Origin: DATAEK01 sp036258055
GTDB lineage: Bacteria > Acidobacteriota > Vicinamibacteria > Vicinamibacterales > 2-12-FULL-66-21
DNA length: 6,733 nt
Direction: 5' to 3'
Assembly (NCBI GenBank): GCA_036258055.1
Contig: DATAEK010000211.1
Span: 1 to 6,733 of the forward strand
Within the stretch, counting starts at the first letter, position 1. The number at the start of each line of letters is the position of its first letter. A program made the translations under genes and the position numbers. The notes beneath the pieces were generated by a model. It had not been told where the DNA came from. It saw only the letters and a list, made by a program, of their open reading frames with translations, and searched no databases. Of this stretch, positions 1 to 6,658 are shown piece after piece.

Positions 1-2824
1 CGACGATCTGAGGCGCGGCCTGATTGGGCGGCTGTTTTACCACAAGGAATCTCTTGCCGTCGGTGGACATGTCATAGGTCCGCTTATCACGGAGGCTTCT
101 GGTCACATACGGCCCCTCGAGGACCTTCGCTGGGCTGCCCGCACTCCACCTGCCGCCGTGAGGATCCACAGGCACGGCCATGAGCGCGCCATCGGGTCTC
201 ACATAAAACAGCTCCTGGCCGCTCGGCGCCCAGAGCGGCCGCGTCCCGCCGGTCTTCGAGATCTGCCATTGCCCCTCGCTCGCGTGGGGAAACGGGCCGA
301 CGTAGATTTCGAATTGTCCGGCGCGGTCCGATTCGTAGGCCAGCCAGCGCCCGTCGGGTGACACAACGCCGTTCCGCTCGACGGACGGCGTCTGCAGAAG
401 CGGTTGCACGCGCCTCGTGCCGTCGAGCGCGAGCATCATCAGGTCCTGGTTACCCCCGGCACCGAAGATCACGTACGCGCCATCCGGCGTCACGCCGGAC
501 GGAGGTCCGCCGGTGGTGAGCTTCTCGGCGTTGCCTGGGCCGTCGGCGGGCTGCCACTGCAGACCGGCCCAGCCCTCGCGTTCGGAGAAGAAGACGAGAC
601 GACGCCCGTCCGGTGTCCACACCGGACCGAAGTCAGGCGCCCGACCGAACGTGAGCCGGTCGAGCGTCCGTCGTGCGAGATCCCACACCCAGATGTCGTT
701 CTCCTGGTCCTCAATGGCCACCGCCACTCGGTTTCCGTCCGGCGACACGCGCGGATGGAAGTAAGGGCGCGGGGGCGCCCCCAGTGGCTCCTCCCGGCCC
801 TGGCGATCCACCCACACCAGCGTGCGCGCCGCTGCGGACGTGGCGCCGGGCGCGTCCACGTACGCGAGGGTACCGTCGGCGGCGACGGCGAAATCGCCCG
901 CGCCTTCCGGCGTCGTCACCACCCGCGGCAGCACCGTCACCGGCATCCCACGCGTCTCCAGCTGGGCGAGGTCGAACGGGACCGCGCGCAGTGTTCCCTC
1001 GGCCGTGTACACCAGGTGGCCGCTGGCGACGTAGTGCGCGTGGCTGCCCCCCCGCACCACGACCGTGTATCTACCGGTCGCAAGGTCGAGCACGGCCACT
1101 TGCGCAGCCCCGAGCCCGCCCGTCGTGGCGGTGATGGTAAACAGCACCGCCCTGCCACCTGGCAGCATCTCGGGCCACAGGTGATGGAGCTCGCCGCTCG
1201 CCTGTGCAGGTCGCGTCAGCACGGTGACCTCACCACCGCCAGCCGACACGCGACGCAGGCCGGTGGCCGGATCCGGGGTGGCGAAGATGATCGTGTCATC
1301 CGGCGCCCAGGTCGCCCCGATTGTCAGGCCGGCCCGTGCGATGGTCGCAGCCGGCCCACCGCTGAGCGCTACCTTCTTGAGCACGCGGGCCTCCGCGAAC
1401 CCGGCCCATTGGCCATCAGGCGAGACGAAGACCCAGTTCAGAGGCGCGGCCCCTGTGAAAATCGCCGTCGCGTCGAGCCGATCAAGCGCGCGGACGAAGA
1501 GCTGATTGTTGCTACCTACGTAGAGAACTCGCGTGCCGTCGGGCGTGATAGTCAGGCTGCGAGTCTTGGCGATGCCGAGCGCTGCCGTGCCCGACGACGC
1601 CATCGTCAGGCGCGAGATGCGCGGCAGTGCCGTCTGTGCCTGTCGAGCCGTTTGAAGGCTCCACGTCAGCGCAACGACGGTGACCAACGTCACGACCGCC
1701 GCAAGCGACCATCGCAGACCAGCAGACTGTCGCCGTGGGTTGACGGCCGTCTCATCGGCGGACGTGCCAGCAGCCTCACTGATGATGTCCTCGATCTCGA
1801 TCCGGGCGTCCGCGATATCGTGGAGACGACGCCGGGGATCCTTTTCCAGGCACCGTTGCAGCAAACGACGAAGGCTGGCCGGCGTCTGAAGGGCGCTCCA
1901 GTCTGGCTCCCGTCCCAGAATGGCGGCGAGCGTGTCCGACACGGTGTCTCCCTCGAACGCGACCCTGCCCGTCAGCATCTCGTACAACACGCAGCCGAAC
2001 GACCAGACATCGGTCCGCTTGTCGACCGGCTTCCCACGCGCCTGCTCCGGGCTCATGTAGGCCGCCGTGCCGACGATGACGCCGTCGCGCCTGCCGGACA
2101 CCGTGACCGTTGGCGACTGCGACAGATTGTGGCTTGTGGTGTCGTCCACGCCCGCCTTGGCGAGTCCGAAGTCGATCACTTTCACGACTCCCTCGGGCGT
2201 GATCTTGATATTGGCCGGTTTCAGATCGCGGTGAATGATGCCACGGTCCTGCGCTGCCTCCAGCGCGTCGCCAATCTGCCGCGCGATGTTCAAGGCCTCA
2301 CTGACTGGGATCGGCCCGCGTTCGAGTCGATCGGCTAGTGTGTCGCCTTCGATGAGTTCCAGCACGAGGGCGCCAATGCCGTCGATGTCCTCCACGCCAT
2401 AAATTGCGCCGATGTGCGGGTGATTCAACGCCGCCAGCAGCCGCGCTTCGCGGTCGAAGCGAGCACGCCGCCCGGGATCTGCGCTGAAACTTCGCGGAAG
2501 GATCTTGATCGCGACCTCACGCCCGAGCTTCCGGTCGCGCGCCCGGTACACCTCGCCCATGCCGCCCATGCCAAGCGGCGCGAGCACTTCGTAGTGCGCG
2601 AAGCGGTGCCCGACCACCAACGAAGTCGCAGCCGTCCGGGCGAACGCGGGCGCCGCGATGAAACTCCCCGCGACCGCATGGGCGGTCAGTAGCGACTGCA
2701 CCTCATGCAGTAGGTCCGCATCACCTGCGGAGACCTTCTCGAGGAACGCGAGACGCTCCTCTGGCGCCAACGCGAGTGCCGAGTGATAGAGTTCACCGAT
2801 CTGCCGATGCCGCTCCGGCGTCAT
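1..2824 (-). CDS. Membrane-anchored Ser/Thr protein kinase with C-terminal TolB/PD40 beta-propeller (3' end outside window)
   Basis: Hanks-type (PknB-like) Ser/Thr kinase; I translated it codon by codon and found no stop in 941 codons. Residues 1-77 are a family-typical N-terminal segment. The kinase domain spans about 78-347: glycine loop GMGGMGEVY (85-93), VAIK lysine K107, helix-C glutamate E126, HRDLKPAN with catalytic D200, DFG D218, SPE E260 and DVWSFG D272, so it looks catalytically intact. One membrane helix at about 370-391 (LRWSLAAVVTLVTVVALTWSL) puts the kinase in the cytoplasm and the rest outside. Residues from about 410 onward carry repeated SPDG/TPDG blades (first near P428; also VSPDGNRVAV, WTPDGRRLVFF, VSPDGRWLAYESD), a TolB-like propeller that probably senses a ligand or protein. 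The visible end, MSTDGKRFLVV then NQAAPQIV, resembles the last blade of relatives, so few residues are probably missing. The ATG start overlaps the sigma factor stop. Substrates are unknown. Confidence 0.95.
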   Translation of the reverse strand, partial: MTPERHRQIGELYHSALALAPEERLAFLEKVSAGDADLLHEVQSLLTAHAVAGSFIAAPAFARTAATSLVVGHRFAHYEVLAPLGMGGMGEVYRARDRKLGREVAIKILPRSFSADPGRRARFDREARLLAALNHPHIGAIYGVEDIDGIGALVLELIEGDTLADRLERGPIPVSEALNIARQIGDALEAAQDRGIIHRDLKPANIKITPEGVVKVIDFGLAKAGVDDTTSHNLSQSPTVTVSGRRDGVIVGTAAYMSPEQARGKPVDKRTDVWSFGCVLYEMLTGRVAFEGDTVSDTLAAILGREPDWSALQTPASLRRLLQRCLEKDPRRRLHDIADARIEIEDIISEAAGTSADETAVNPRRQSAGLRWSLAAVVTLVTVVALTWSLQTARQAQTALPRISRLTMASSGTAALGIAKTRSLTITPDGTRVLYVGSNNQLFVRALDRLDATAIFTGAAPLNWVFVSPDGQWAGFAEARVLKKVALSGGPAATIARAGLTIGATWAPDDTIIFATPDPATGLRRVSAGGGEVTVLTRPAQASGELHHLWPEMLPGGRAVLFTITATTGGLGAAQVAVLDLATGRYTVVVRGGSHAHYVASGHLVYTAEGTLRAVPFDLAQLETRGMPVTVLPRVVTTPEGAGDFAVAADGTLAYVDAPGATSAAARTLVWVDRQGREEPLGAPPRPYFHPRVSPDGNRVAVAIEDQENDIWVWDLARRTLDRLTFGRAPDFGPVWTPDGRRLVFFSEREGWAGLQWQPADGPGNAEKLTTGGPPSGVTPDGAYVIFGAGGNQDLMMLALDGTRRVQPLLQTPSVERNGVVSPDGRWLAYESDRAGQFEIYVGPFPHASEGQWQISKTGGTRPLWAPSGQELFYVRPDGALMAVPVDPHGGRWSAGSPAKVLEGPYVTRSLRDKRTYDMSTDGKRFLVVKQPPNQAAPQIV

Positions 2825-2838
2825 CGCTGGATCGCCCT
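2821..2838 (-). promoter_or_regulatory. ATGA stop/start overlap with internal ribosome binding site (translational coupling)
   Basis: The kinase ATG (2824-2822) overlaps the sigma factor TGA (2823-2821) as ATGA. An AGGG motif at 2838-2835, inside the end of the sigma gene, lies 10 nt before the kinase start. This implies one transcript and coupled translation of sigma factor then kinase. Confidence 0.75.
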
Positions 2839-3399
2839 GCTCAATTCGCGATAGAGCCACGCCTGCGCCAGGCTCCAATCCCTCCGCACTGTGCCGACCG
2901 AGACATTGAGGGCCTCTGCCGCCTCTTCGAGACTCAGTCCGCCAAAGAACCGGAGCTCCACGACTTGGCTCTGCCGCGGATCGAGAGTTTGGAGGGTTGT
3001 CAGGGCATCGTCCAGTGCCACCAGATCCTGCGTGGCAGGCACTGCCACGTCCGGCACGTCCGCCAGCGACACCTGGAGCGCGTCACCTCCACGCTTGGCC
3101 CGGCCGCGTGCGCGGGCGGCGTCCACGAGAATGCGCCGCATGATCCCAGCGGCCACGCCAAAAAAATGCGCTCGGTTCTGCCACTTGACGTTGTGCCAGT
3201 CCACGAGTCGCACGTACACCTCGTTGACCAGCGCGGTCGGCTGGAGGATGTGACCGCGTCGCTCGCCCGCCATCTGACGCGCAGCCGCGCGGTGCAGCTC
3301 CTGCTGCACGAGCGGCGCAAGGGCATCCAACGCGTCGTGATCTCCGTGACCCCAGGCGAGCAACAGGCTTGTGATGTTGGGGGTCTCACCCGTCTTCAT
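2821..3399 (-). CDS. ECF-type sigma-70 family RNA polymerase sigma factor
   Basis: A 192-residue sigma factor with regions 2 and 4 only. Region 2 is about residues 9-95, with the family signatures SLLLAWGHGD (11-20), LQPTALVNEVYVRLVD (52-67) and NRAHFFGVAAGIMRRILVDAAR (75-96). Region 4 is about 125-187, with LDPRQSQVVELRFFGGLSLEEAA leading into a helix-turn-helix (about 155-180) that would read the -35 element. It matches the ECF subgroup common in Acidobacteriota and Planctomycetes, often beside Ser/Thr kinases. A GTG at 3429 would add 10 residues. I prefer the ATG at 3399 because MKTGETPNITSLLLAWG aligns with the usual N-terminus; only a weak purine run (AAAAGAAA) precedes it. No anti-sigma factor gene is adjacent, so control may come from the coupled kinase; that is inference. 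Target promoters are unknown. Confidence 0.95.
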   Translation of the reverse strand: MKTGETPNITSLLLAWGHGDHDALDALAPLVQQELHRAAARQMAGERRGHILQPTALVNEVYVRLVDWHNVKWQNRAHFFGVAAGIMRRILVDAARARGRAKRGGDALQVSLADVPDVAVPATQDLVALDDALTTLQTLDPRQSQVVELRFFGGLSLEEAAEALNVSVGTVRRDWSLAQAWLYRELSRAIQR

Positions 3400-3432
3400 G
3401 CTGGCATTTCTTTTCGCGGATGTTAGCACTTT

Positions 3433-3449
3433 GACGCCACGACGACGCC
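3433..3449. repeat. Direct repeat GACGCC with 11-bp period
   Basis: GACGCC occurs at 3433-3438 and again at 3444-3449, one helical turn apart, so both copies face the same side of the DNA. It could be a tandem activator or sigma contact site. Six-base repeats are also expected by chance in GC-rich DNA, so the functional reading is weak. Confidence 0.3.
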
Positions 3450-3478
3450 TTATTCCGTGAGGGTACTGAAACGTGCTG

Positions 3479-3493
3479 CGCTACGACGTAGCG
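3479..3493. repeat. Perfect inverted repeat CGCTAC-GAC-GTAGCG, candidate operator
   Basis: Two perfect 6-bp arms (3479-3484 and 3488-3493) flank a 3-bp centre. The site lies about 80 bp upstream of the sigma factor start and about 128 bp upstream of the cytochrome start. Its dyad symmetry and place between divergent genes fit a dimeric regulator's operator. No T tract follows on either strand, which argues against a terminator. Confidence 0.4.
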
Positions 3494-3607
3494 TGTTCGA
3501 CATCGTTAACGGCCTCCGGGCAGAAAAGCGAATCGCAAGCTGACAGCTGAGCTTTGGCGCGGAGTAACGTCCGCTGCCCTCTCACTCGCCACGAACTGGA
3601 CACGAAC

Positions 3608-3612
3608 AGGGG
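3608..3612 (+). promoter_or_regulatory. Ribosome binding site of the cytochrome gene
   Basis: AGGGG lies 8 nt before the ATG at 3621. This supports that start, as does the well-formed signal peptide beginning at the same methionine. Confidence 0.7.
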
Positions 3613-3620
3613 TCAGTCAG

Positions 3621-5006
3621 ATGAAAACAAGATGGGTGAAAACAGGTGTCTGGTTCACGAGCGTGGCTGCAGGTGCGTGTCTGGTGGCGGCAGTTCTGTC
3701 GCTGACAAGTGCGGGGCGAGTCATCGCGCAGGGGAACGGCGCCACGAGGCTCAATTGCGACAGCCAACCATGCGACGCGGTCGCGCGGGGTCGTGCAGCC
3801 TTCAACGACCGCAATCTCCGAGAGCTCGGAGGCAACGGACGAGCGTGCGCGGACTGCCACATGCCGTCCGAGGCTTTCCAGCTTTCCCCGGCGATCGCCA
3901 GGGCCCGCTTCGAGGCGCTGGTGTCGAGGTTATCGCACGACAAGAACGCGGACGATCCGCTCTTCCGGCCGGTGGACGCCGACGACTTCCGTGTGAACGG
4001 CGACAACGCGCGCGACTTCTCGAATCTCGTGGAAAACGGGCTCGTCCGAGTGACCATGCCGTTGCCGGCGAACGTAAGGCTCGTCGATCCCGCAACCGGT
4101 CTCCCATCGAACGAAACCTTCGTCGATCTCTGGCGCGCGGTGATGCCTGTGCTGAACGTCGCGATCACCGGACCCGACGGTGTTTCGCCGATCTGGCCGC
4201 CGGCCCCGCGAGTTCCCATCATGGGCCAGGACCCGAACGGTCCGAACCGTCAAGGCGGTTATCAACATGATGCGCGGTTTGCCACGCTCCAAGAACAGGC
4301 GCGCGGCGCGCTGTTTGCCCACGCGCAGGTGACCCTCGAACCGCCGGCCGGGATGCTCGATGACCTCGCGGCCTTCCAGCAGACGCTGTTTTCGTCGACA
4401 GGCGTCGAGCGCTCGGCGGACGCCATCGTCTCGGGCTCGGCATTCCTCGATCCTGACTCCGACCTGAACGAGCTCGAACAACAGGGCAAGACCGTCTTCA
4501 CCCGGGCCTGCGGCCAATGTCACGGCGCCGCCTCACATCCGAGCACGTCAACACCTGACGCGACGCTCGTGCGCCCTCCCGTCCGCTATCATTCGATTGC
4601 GTCCGCATGCCCTCGCCCGGGTACCGACGGCTTCTCGCCGTGCCCGCCGCGACTCGCACGGAACGCGCGGACGTATCAAATCACGCTCGCGAATGGGACC
4701 ACGCAAACCGTCACCACCTCGGATCCGGGACGATTGCTGCTCACAGGTCAGCCCGCGGATCTTGGCGTCATGGACGTCACACAACTTCGCGGCATCAGCA
4801 GGACGGCCCCGTACTTCCACAACAACTCCGCGGCAACGCTCGAAGAGGTCCTCGACCACTACGACGCCCAGTTCAGGCGAGTCGCGCGTCTGAATCCACC
4901 GCCCAATCTACCGCCGATTCTCTCGTCGAACGGTCTCGTCGTCGATCGCGGATTCGTCACGATGGATGAGCGCCCCGCGTTGTTGGCGTACCTTCGAAAG
5001 CAGTAG
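3621..5006 (+). CDS. Exported di-heme cytochrome c, cytochrome c peroxidase/MauG-like
   Basis: A 461-residue secreted haem protein. Residues 1-36 form a signal peptide: basic MKTRWVK, a hydrophobic stretch, then VIA before QG, the likely signal peptidase I site. Two CxxCH haem c motifs are present: CADCH (C76, C79, H80) and CGQCH (C297, C300, H301). The C-terminal part reads SDPGRLLLTGQ, then DVTQLRGISRTAPYFHNNS (385-403) and EEVLDHYDAQF, closely resembling the 'SDPGR ... LRN ... TAPYFHDGS' layout of di-haem peroxidases and MauG proteins. It should act in the periplasm in electron transfer, peroxide reduction or oxidation of a partner. About 217 residues separate the two motifs, more than in classical peroxidases. 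Extra cysteine pairs C46/C51 and C330/C341 could form disulfides. A lone cytochrome lacking peroxidase activity is the main alternative. It is divergent from the sigma/kinase operon. Confidence 0.9.
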   Translation: MKTRWVKTGVWFTSVAAGACLVAAVLSLTSAGRVIAQGNGATRLNCDSQPCDAVARGRAAFNDRNLRELGGNGRACADCHMPSEAFQLSPAIARARFEALVSRLSHDKNADDPLFRPVDADDFRVNGDNARDFSNLVENGLVRVTMPLPANVRLVDPATGLPSNETFVDLWRAVMPVLNVAITGPDGVSPIWPPAPRVPIMGQDPNGPNRQGGYQHDARFATLQEQARGALFAHAQVTLEPPAGMLDDLAAFQQTLFSSTGVERSADAIVSGSAFLDPDSDLNELEQQGKTVFTRACGQCHGAASHPSTSTPDATLVRPPVRYHSIASACPRPGTDGFSPCPPRLARNARTYQITLANGTTQTVTTSDPGRLLLTGQPADLGVMDVTQLRGISRTAPYFHNNSAATLEEVLDHYDAQFRRVARLNPPPNLPPILSSNGLVVDRGFVTMDERPALLAYLRKQ

Positions 5007-5378
5007 GGCGCCCGGTCATTGCTCCGCCGACTAAGATGACAGCGGTGACCGCGTCACCACAATGCGCGGTCGATCGCCGCGTCTGACGGGGGCGAAAAGT
5101 TCACTGCACAGAGAACGTTTCTGGGCTGGATGCCGAGGACTCCCGATCCCCGCGACGACGAGTGTCGGACAGCTGGTAGTACGTGCCGGCGACGTTGGCC
5201 ACAGCGACTCGTGTGCCGCGCACATCGTTTGCCGTGATGCCGCCCGTCGCTACCTCGATCGTTTGATGGCCGTCACAAACTCCGCACACCTCCTCGGTGA
5301 TGCAACGTCCTCGCGATTGAGACGCTCTCGGACATGTCACTCCAGACTTCAACCGCCGGAACCTGGCGTTAAACAGCC
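5007..5378. other. Convergent intergenic region between the two cytochrome genes
   Basis: This 372-bp stretch between two converging cytochrome genes has no gene I can firmly support. It holds a candidate terminator hairpin near its left end and one 93-codon leftward ORF of doubtful status. A short ORF on each strand (5062-5454 plus, 5031-5225 minus) shows no recognisable protein features. Confidence 0.6.
5037..5056. terminator. Candidate hairpin downstream of the cytochrome stop
   Basis: TGAC-A-GCGG, loop TGA, then CCGC-GTCA makes an 8-bp stem with one bulged A and a 3-nt loop, starting about 30 bp after the stop at 5006. An overlapping alternative is GGTGAC-CGC-GTCACC (5044-5058). Neither has a following T tract, so it is not a classical intrinsic terminator. 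It could stop transcription or stabilise the 3' end. Confidence 0.35.
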
Positions 5379-5382
5379 TCAA
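5101..5382 (-). CDS. Doubtful small ORF or gene remnant, 93 aa, function unknown
   Basis: I do not recognise this protein. It begins with TTG at 5382, overlapping the stop of the downstream-facing cytochrome gene (TTGA), and no clear ribosome binding site precedes it. It has no signal peptide or membrane helix. The first third is arginine-rich and looks like non-coding translation. The middle (CGVCDGHQTIEVATG then TRVAVANVAGTYYQLSD) is more protein-like, with G/C-ending codons. CGVCDGH has a CxxC but not the CxxCH spacing needed for haem c. It may be a chance ORF, a degraded gene fragment, or a small gene coupled to the cytochrome. Confidence 0.2.
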   Translation of the reverse strand: MRLFNARFRRLKSGVTCPRASQSRGRCITEEVCGVCDGHQTIEVATGGITANDVRGTRVAVANVAGTYYQLSDTRRRGDRESSASSPETFSVQ

Positions 5383-6644
5383 AGCGACTTCAGAAATTCG
5401 ACCAGGTCGGCTTTCTGGGCGGCTGTGAGATTCAGCCCAAACAGCTGGTCATAATGATTGACCACCGCCAGGAGATCCGGCGCACTCCCATCATGGAAAT
5501 ACGGCGGATGCTGCCAGAGTCCGCGTAACGGCGTCGTTCGGTATTTCCCGGTGGCGGTTCGCAAGGCATACGCCGGATCGGTACCGACTTCGGCCGGATC
5601 ATGCAGGAACGGCACGGTCCGGGTGGGACCGCTCAGCACGTCCGTCAAGTGCTGCCCCTGGTGGCAGGTTGCGCATCCGGCCTCGTTGCGAAACAGTTGC
5701 CTGCCGCGGTTGGCGGCCTGTCGATTGAAGCTGCCCTCCGGAGGCTCGGGGGTGCGCAAACTCAGTTGATAGTCCAGCAGGGCCGGCAGCTTCGGCGTGA
5801 CGAGATCCGGCGTCTGCGTGATGAAGAGTCCGATGCGTGGATCGTGGAAGGTGCCCTGGCCGCCCATCTGTCCGACACCCACGTAGCTGTTCCAATACGA
5901 GATGGGCCCATCGGCGCTGAACGTCTCGAAGCCAACTCCCTTCAATCCGTAGATCGGCGGGAGGACAATCGGTAGCGAGGGGCTGTTCAGCGACAGGAGG
6001 TTCGTGCCGTCGAATGCATGGTGGCGCGGATCATACTTGCCGGGGCCCCAGGCGTTGAACTCGGCCTTGGTGGCCGCATCCAGCGCCGGCGAGAGAGCGA
6101 CAATCGCCCCCACGTTCAGGTCGATGTTGGCCCATCCGTCCAGCCGTCGGCCAATCCCTGGCGCAAACGAGTTGTCGACCGACGAGTGGCAGAGTGCGCA
6201 GGTGATCCCGACGCTGGTGAGCTGACCCTGGTCGCTGACTTTCCCCTGAACGCCGACGACCGCATTCAGCCGCAACAATTCGACGGTCACGGCAGGGTTG
6301 GTCAGGTCAACCTCACCGGCCCGCAGCGCGGCGGTGATGTCCGGCGGCAAGGCCTCGACGTCGACCTTGAGGCCCACGGCGAGCGCGGTCGCTGGGGGAA
6401 CCGTCGCAATGACCTCGTGCATCCGCAACACGTCGCTCCACAACTGTTCGTCGCCGAAGGTGTCGTAGCGGAAGATCGCTTGCCCCATCCGATGTTTCGG
6501 TTCGCGCTCGTCTCGATCGTTCCGTTCGCCGTCGTCGTCAGAGCGGCTCGCAGTGTGGTCTGCGCTGATGGCCGGAGCGAACCCTGCGATGGCGAAGGTC
6601 AACGCGAGCGCAAATACGATTGAGGCTGCACCAATGAGCCGCAT
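5379..6644 (-). CDS. Exported di-heme cytochrome c family protein
   Basis: A 421-residue secreted haem protein. Residues 1 to about 25-28 form a signal peptide (MRLIGAASIVFALALTFAIAG, with APA and ISA as possible cleavage sites). Residues 31-51 are a highly charged linker rich in D, E and R. A conserved-looking block follows, GQAIFRYDTFGDEQLWSDVL (54-73) then RMHEVI. Haem motif one is CALCH (C149, C152, H153) in 'GITCALCHSSVDNS'. Haem motif two is CATCH (C324, C327, H328) in a typical C-terminal cytochrome domain ending LRGLWQHPPYFHDGS (373-387), then AVVNHYDQLFGLNL and VEFLKSL. The C-terminal half is peroxidase/MauG-like; the N-terminal half differs from the neighbouring cytochrome. M260 (VGVGQMGG) is a possible distal haem ligand, by inference. 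Periplasmic redox function is likely, but substrate and partner are unknown. It converges on the other cytochrome gene and has its own leader at the window edge. Confidence 0.9.
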   Translation of the reverse strand: MRLIGAASIVFALALTFAIAGFAPAISADHTASRSDDDGERNDRDEREPKHRMGQAIFRYDTFGDEQLWSDVLRMHEVIATVPPATALAVGLKVDVEALPPDITAALRAGEVDLTNPAVTVELLRLNAVVGVQGKVSDQGQLTSVGITCALCHSSVDNSFAPGIGRRLDGWANIDLNVGAIVALSPALDAATKAEFNAWGPGKYDPRHHAFDGTNLLSLNSPSLPIVLPPIYGLKGVGFETFSADGPISYWNSYVGVGQMGGQGTFHDPRIGLFITQTPDLVTPKLPALLDYQLSLRTPEPPEGSFNRQAANRGRQLFRNEAGCATCHQGQHLTDVLSGPTRTVPFLHDPAEVGTDPAYALRTATGKYRTTPLRGLWQHPPYFHDGSAPDLLAVVNHYDQLFGLNLTAAQKADLVEFLKSL

Positions 6645-6653
6645 GGCCGGTCA

Positions 6654-6658
6654 CTCCT
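6654..6658 (-). promoter_or_regulatory. Ribosome binding site of the second cytochrome gene
   Basis: AGGAG on the minus strand (6658-6654) sits 9 nt before the ATG at 6644. This strongly supports that start. The remaining leader up to 6733 shows no clear promoter boxes. Confidence 0.8.

Larger units (their letters stand above)
3400..3620. promoter_or_regulatory. Divergent intergenic region between sigma factor and cytochrome genes
   Basis: These 221 bp must hold the promoters of both the sigma/kinase operon (leftward) and the cytochrome gene (rightward). Visible elements are a direct GACGCC repeat, a 15-bp palindrome and, nearer the cytochrome, three AGCT tetramers at 3538-3553 within an AAGCT-N8-AGCTT inverted repeat (3537-3554). 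A TTGACG at 3431-3436 resembles a -35 box, but no good -10 box lies 16-18 bp downstream, so I do not assign an exact promoter. An alternative-sigma promoter, perhaps for the neighbouring ECF factor, would not show the TTGACA/TATAAT pattern. Confidence 0.5.

Noticed and set aside
404..2338. A 644-codon open frame on the plus strand
   Set aside because: It lies entirely antisense to the kinase gene, whose motifs are unmistakable. Its translation is Arg/His/Pro-rich with no domains, as expected of a shadow frame in high-GC DNA.
2776..3426. Plus-strand open frame of 216 codons opposite the sigma factor
   Set aside because: The minus strand encodes a clear ECF sigma factor; the plus-strand translation has no recognisable features.
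3431..3456. TTGACG plus TATTCC as a sigma-70 promoter for the first cytochrome
   Set aside because: The spacer is only 14 bp and the -10 match is poor, so I did not call it a promoter.
3621..3690. Possible lipoprotein lipobox at C20 (GAC) of the first cytochrome
   Set aside because: The residue three before the cysteine is not the expected leucine-like residue, and the hydrophobic segment continues well past it. A signal peptidase I site at A36 fits better.
3554..4523. Open frames of about 200 codons on both strands over the start of the first cytochrome
   Set aside because: The cytochrome frame has a signal peptide, haem motif and ribosome binding site; the others are low-quality shadows.
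5601..6623. Plus-strand open frames (124 and 201 codons) opposite the second cytochrome
   Set aside because: They are antisense to a gene with two haem motifs and a strong ribosome binding site, and show no domain features.
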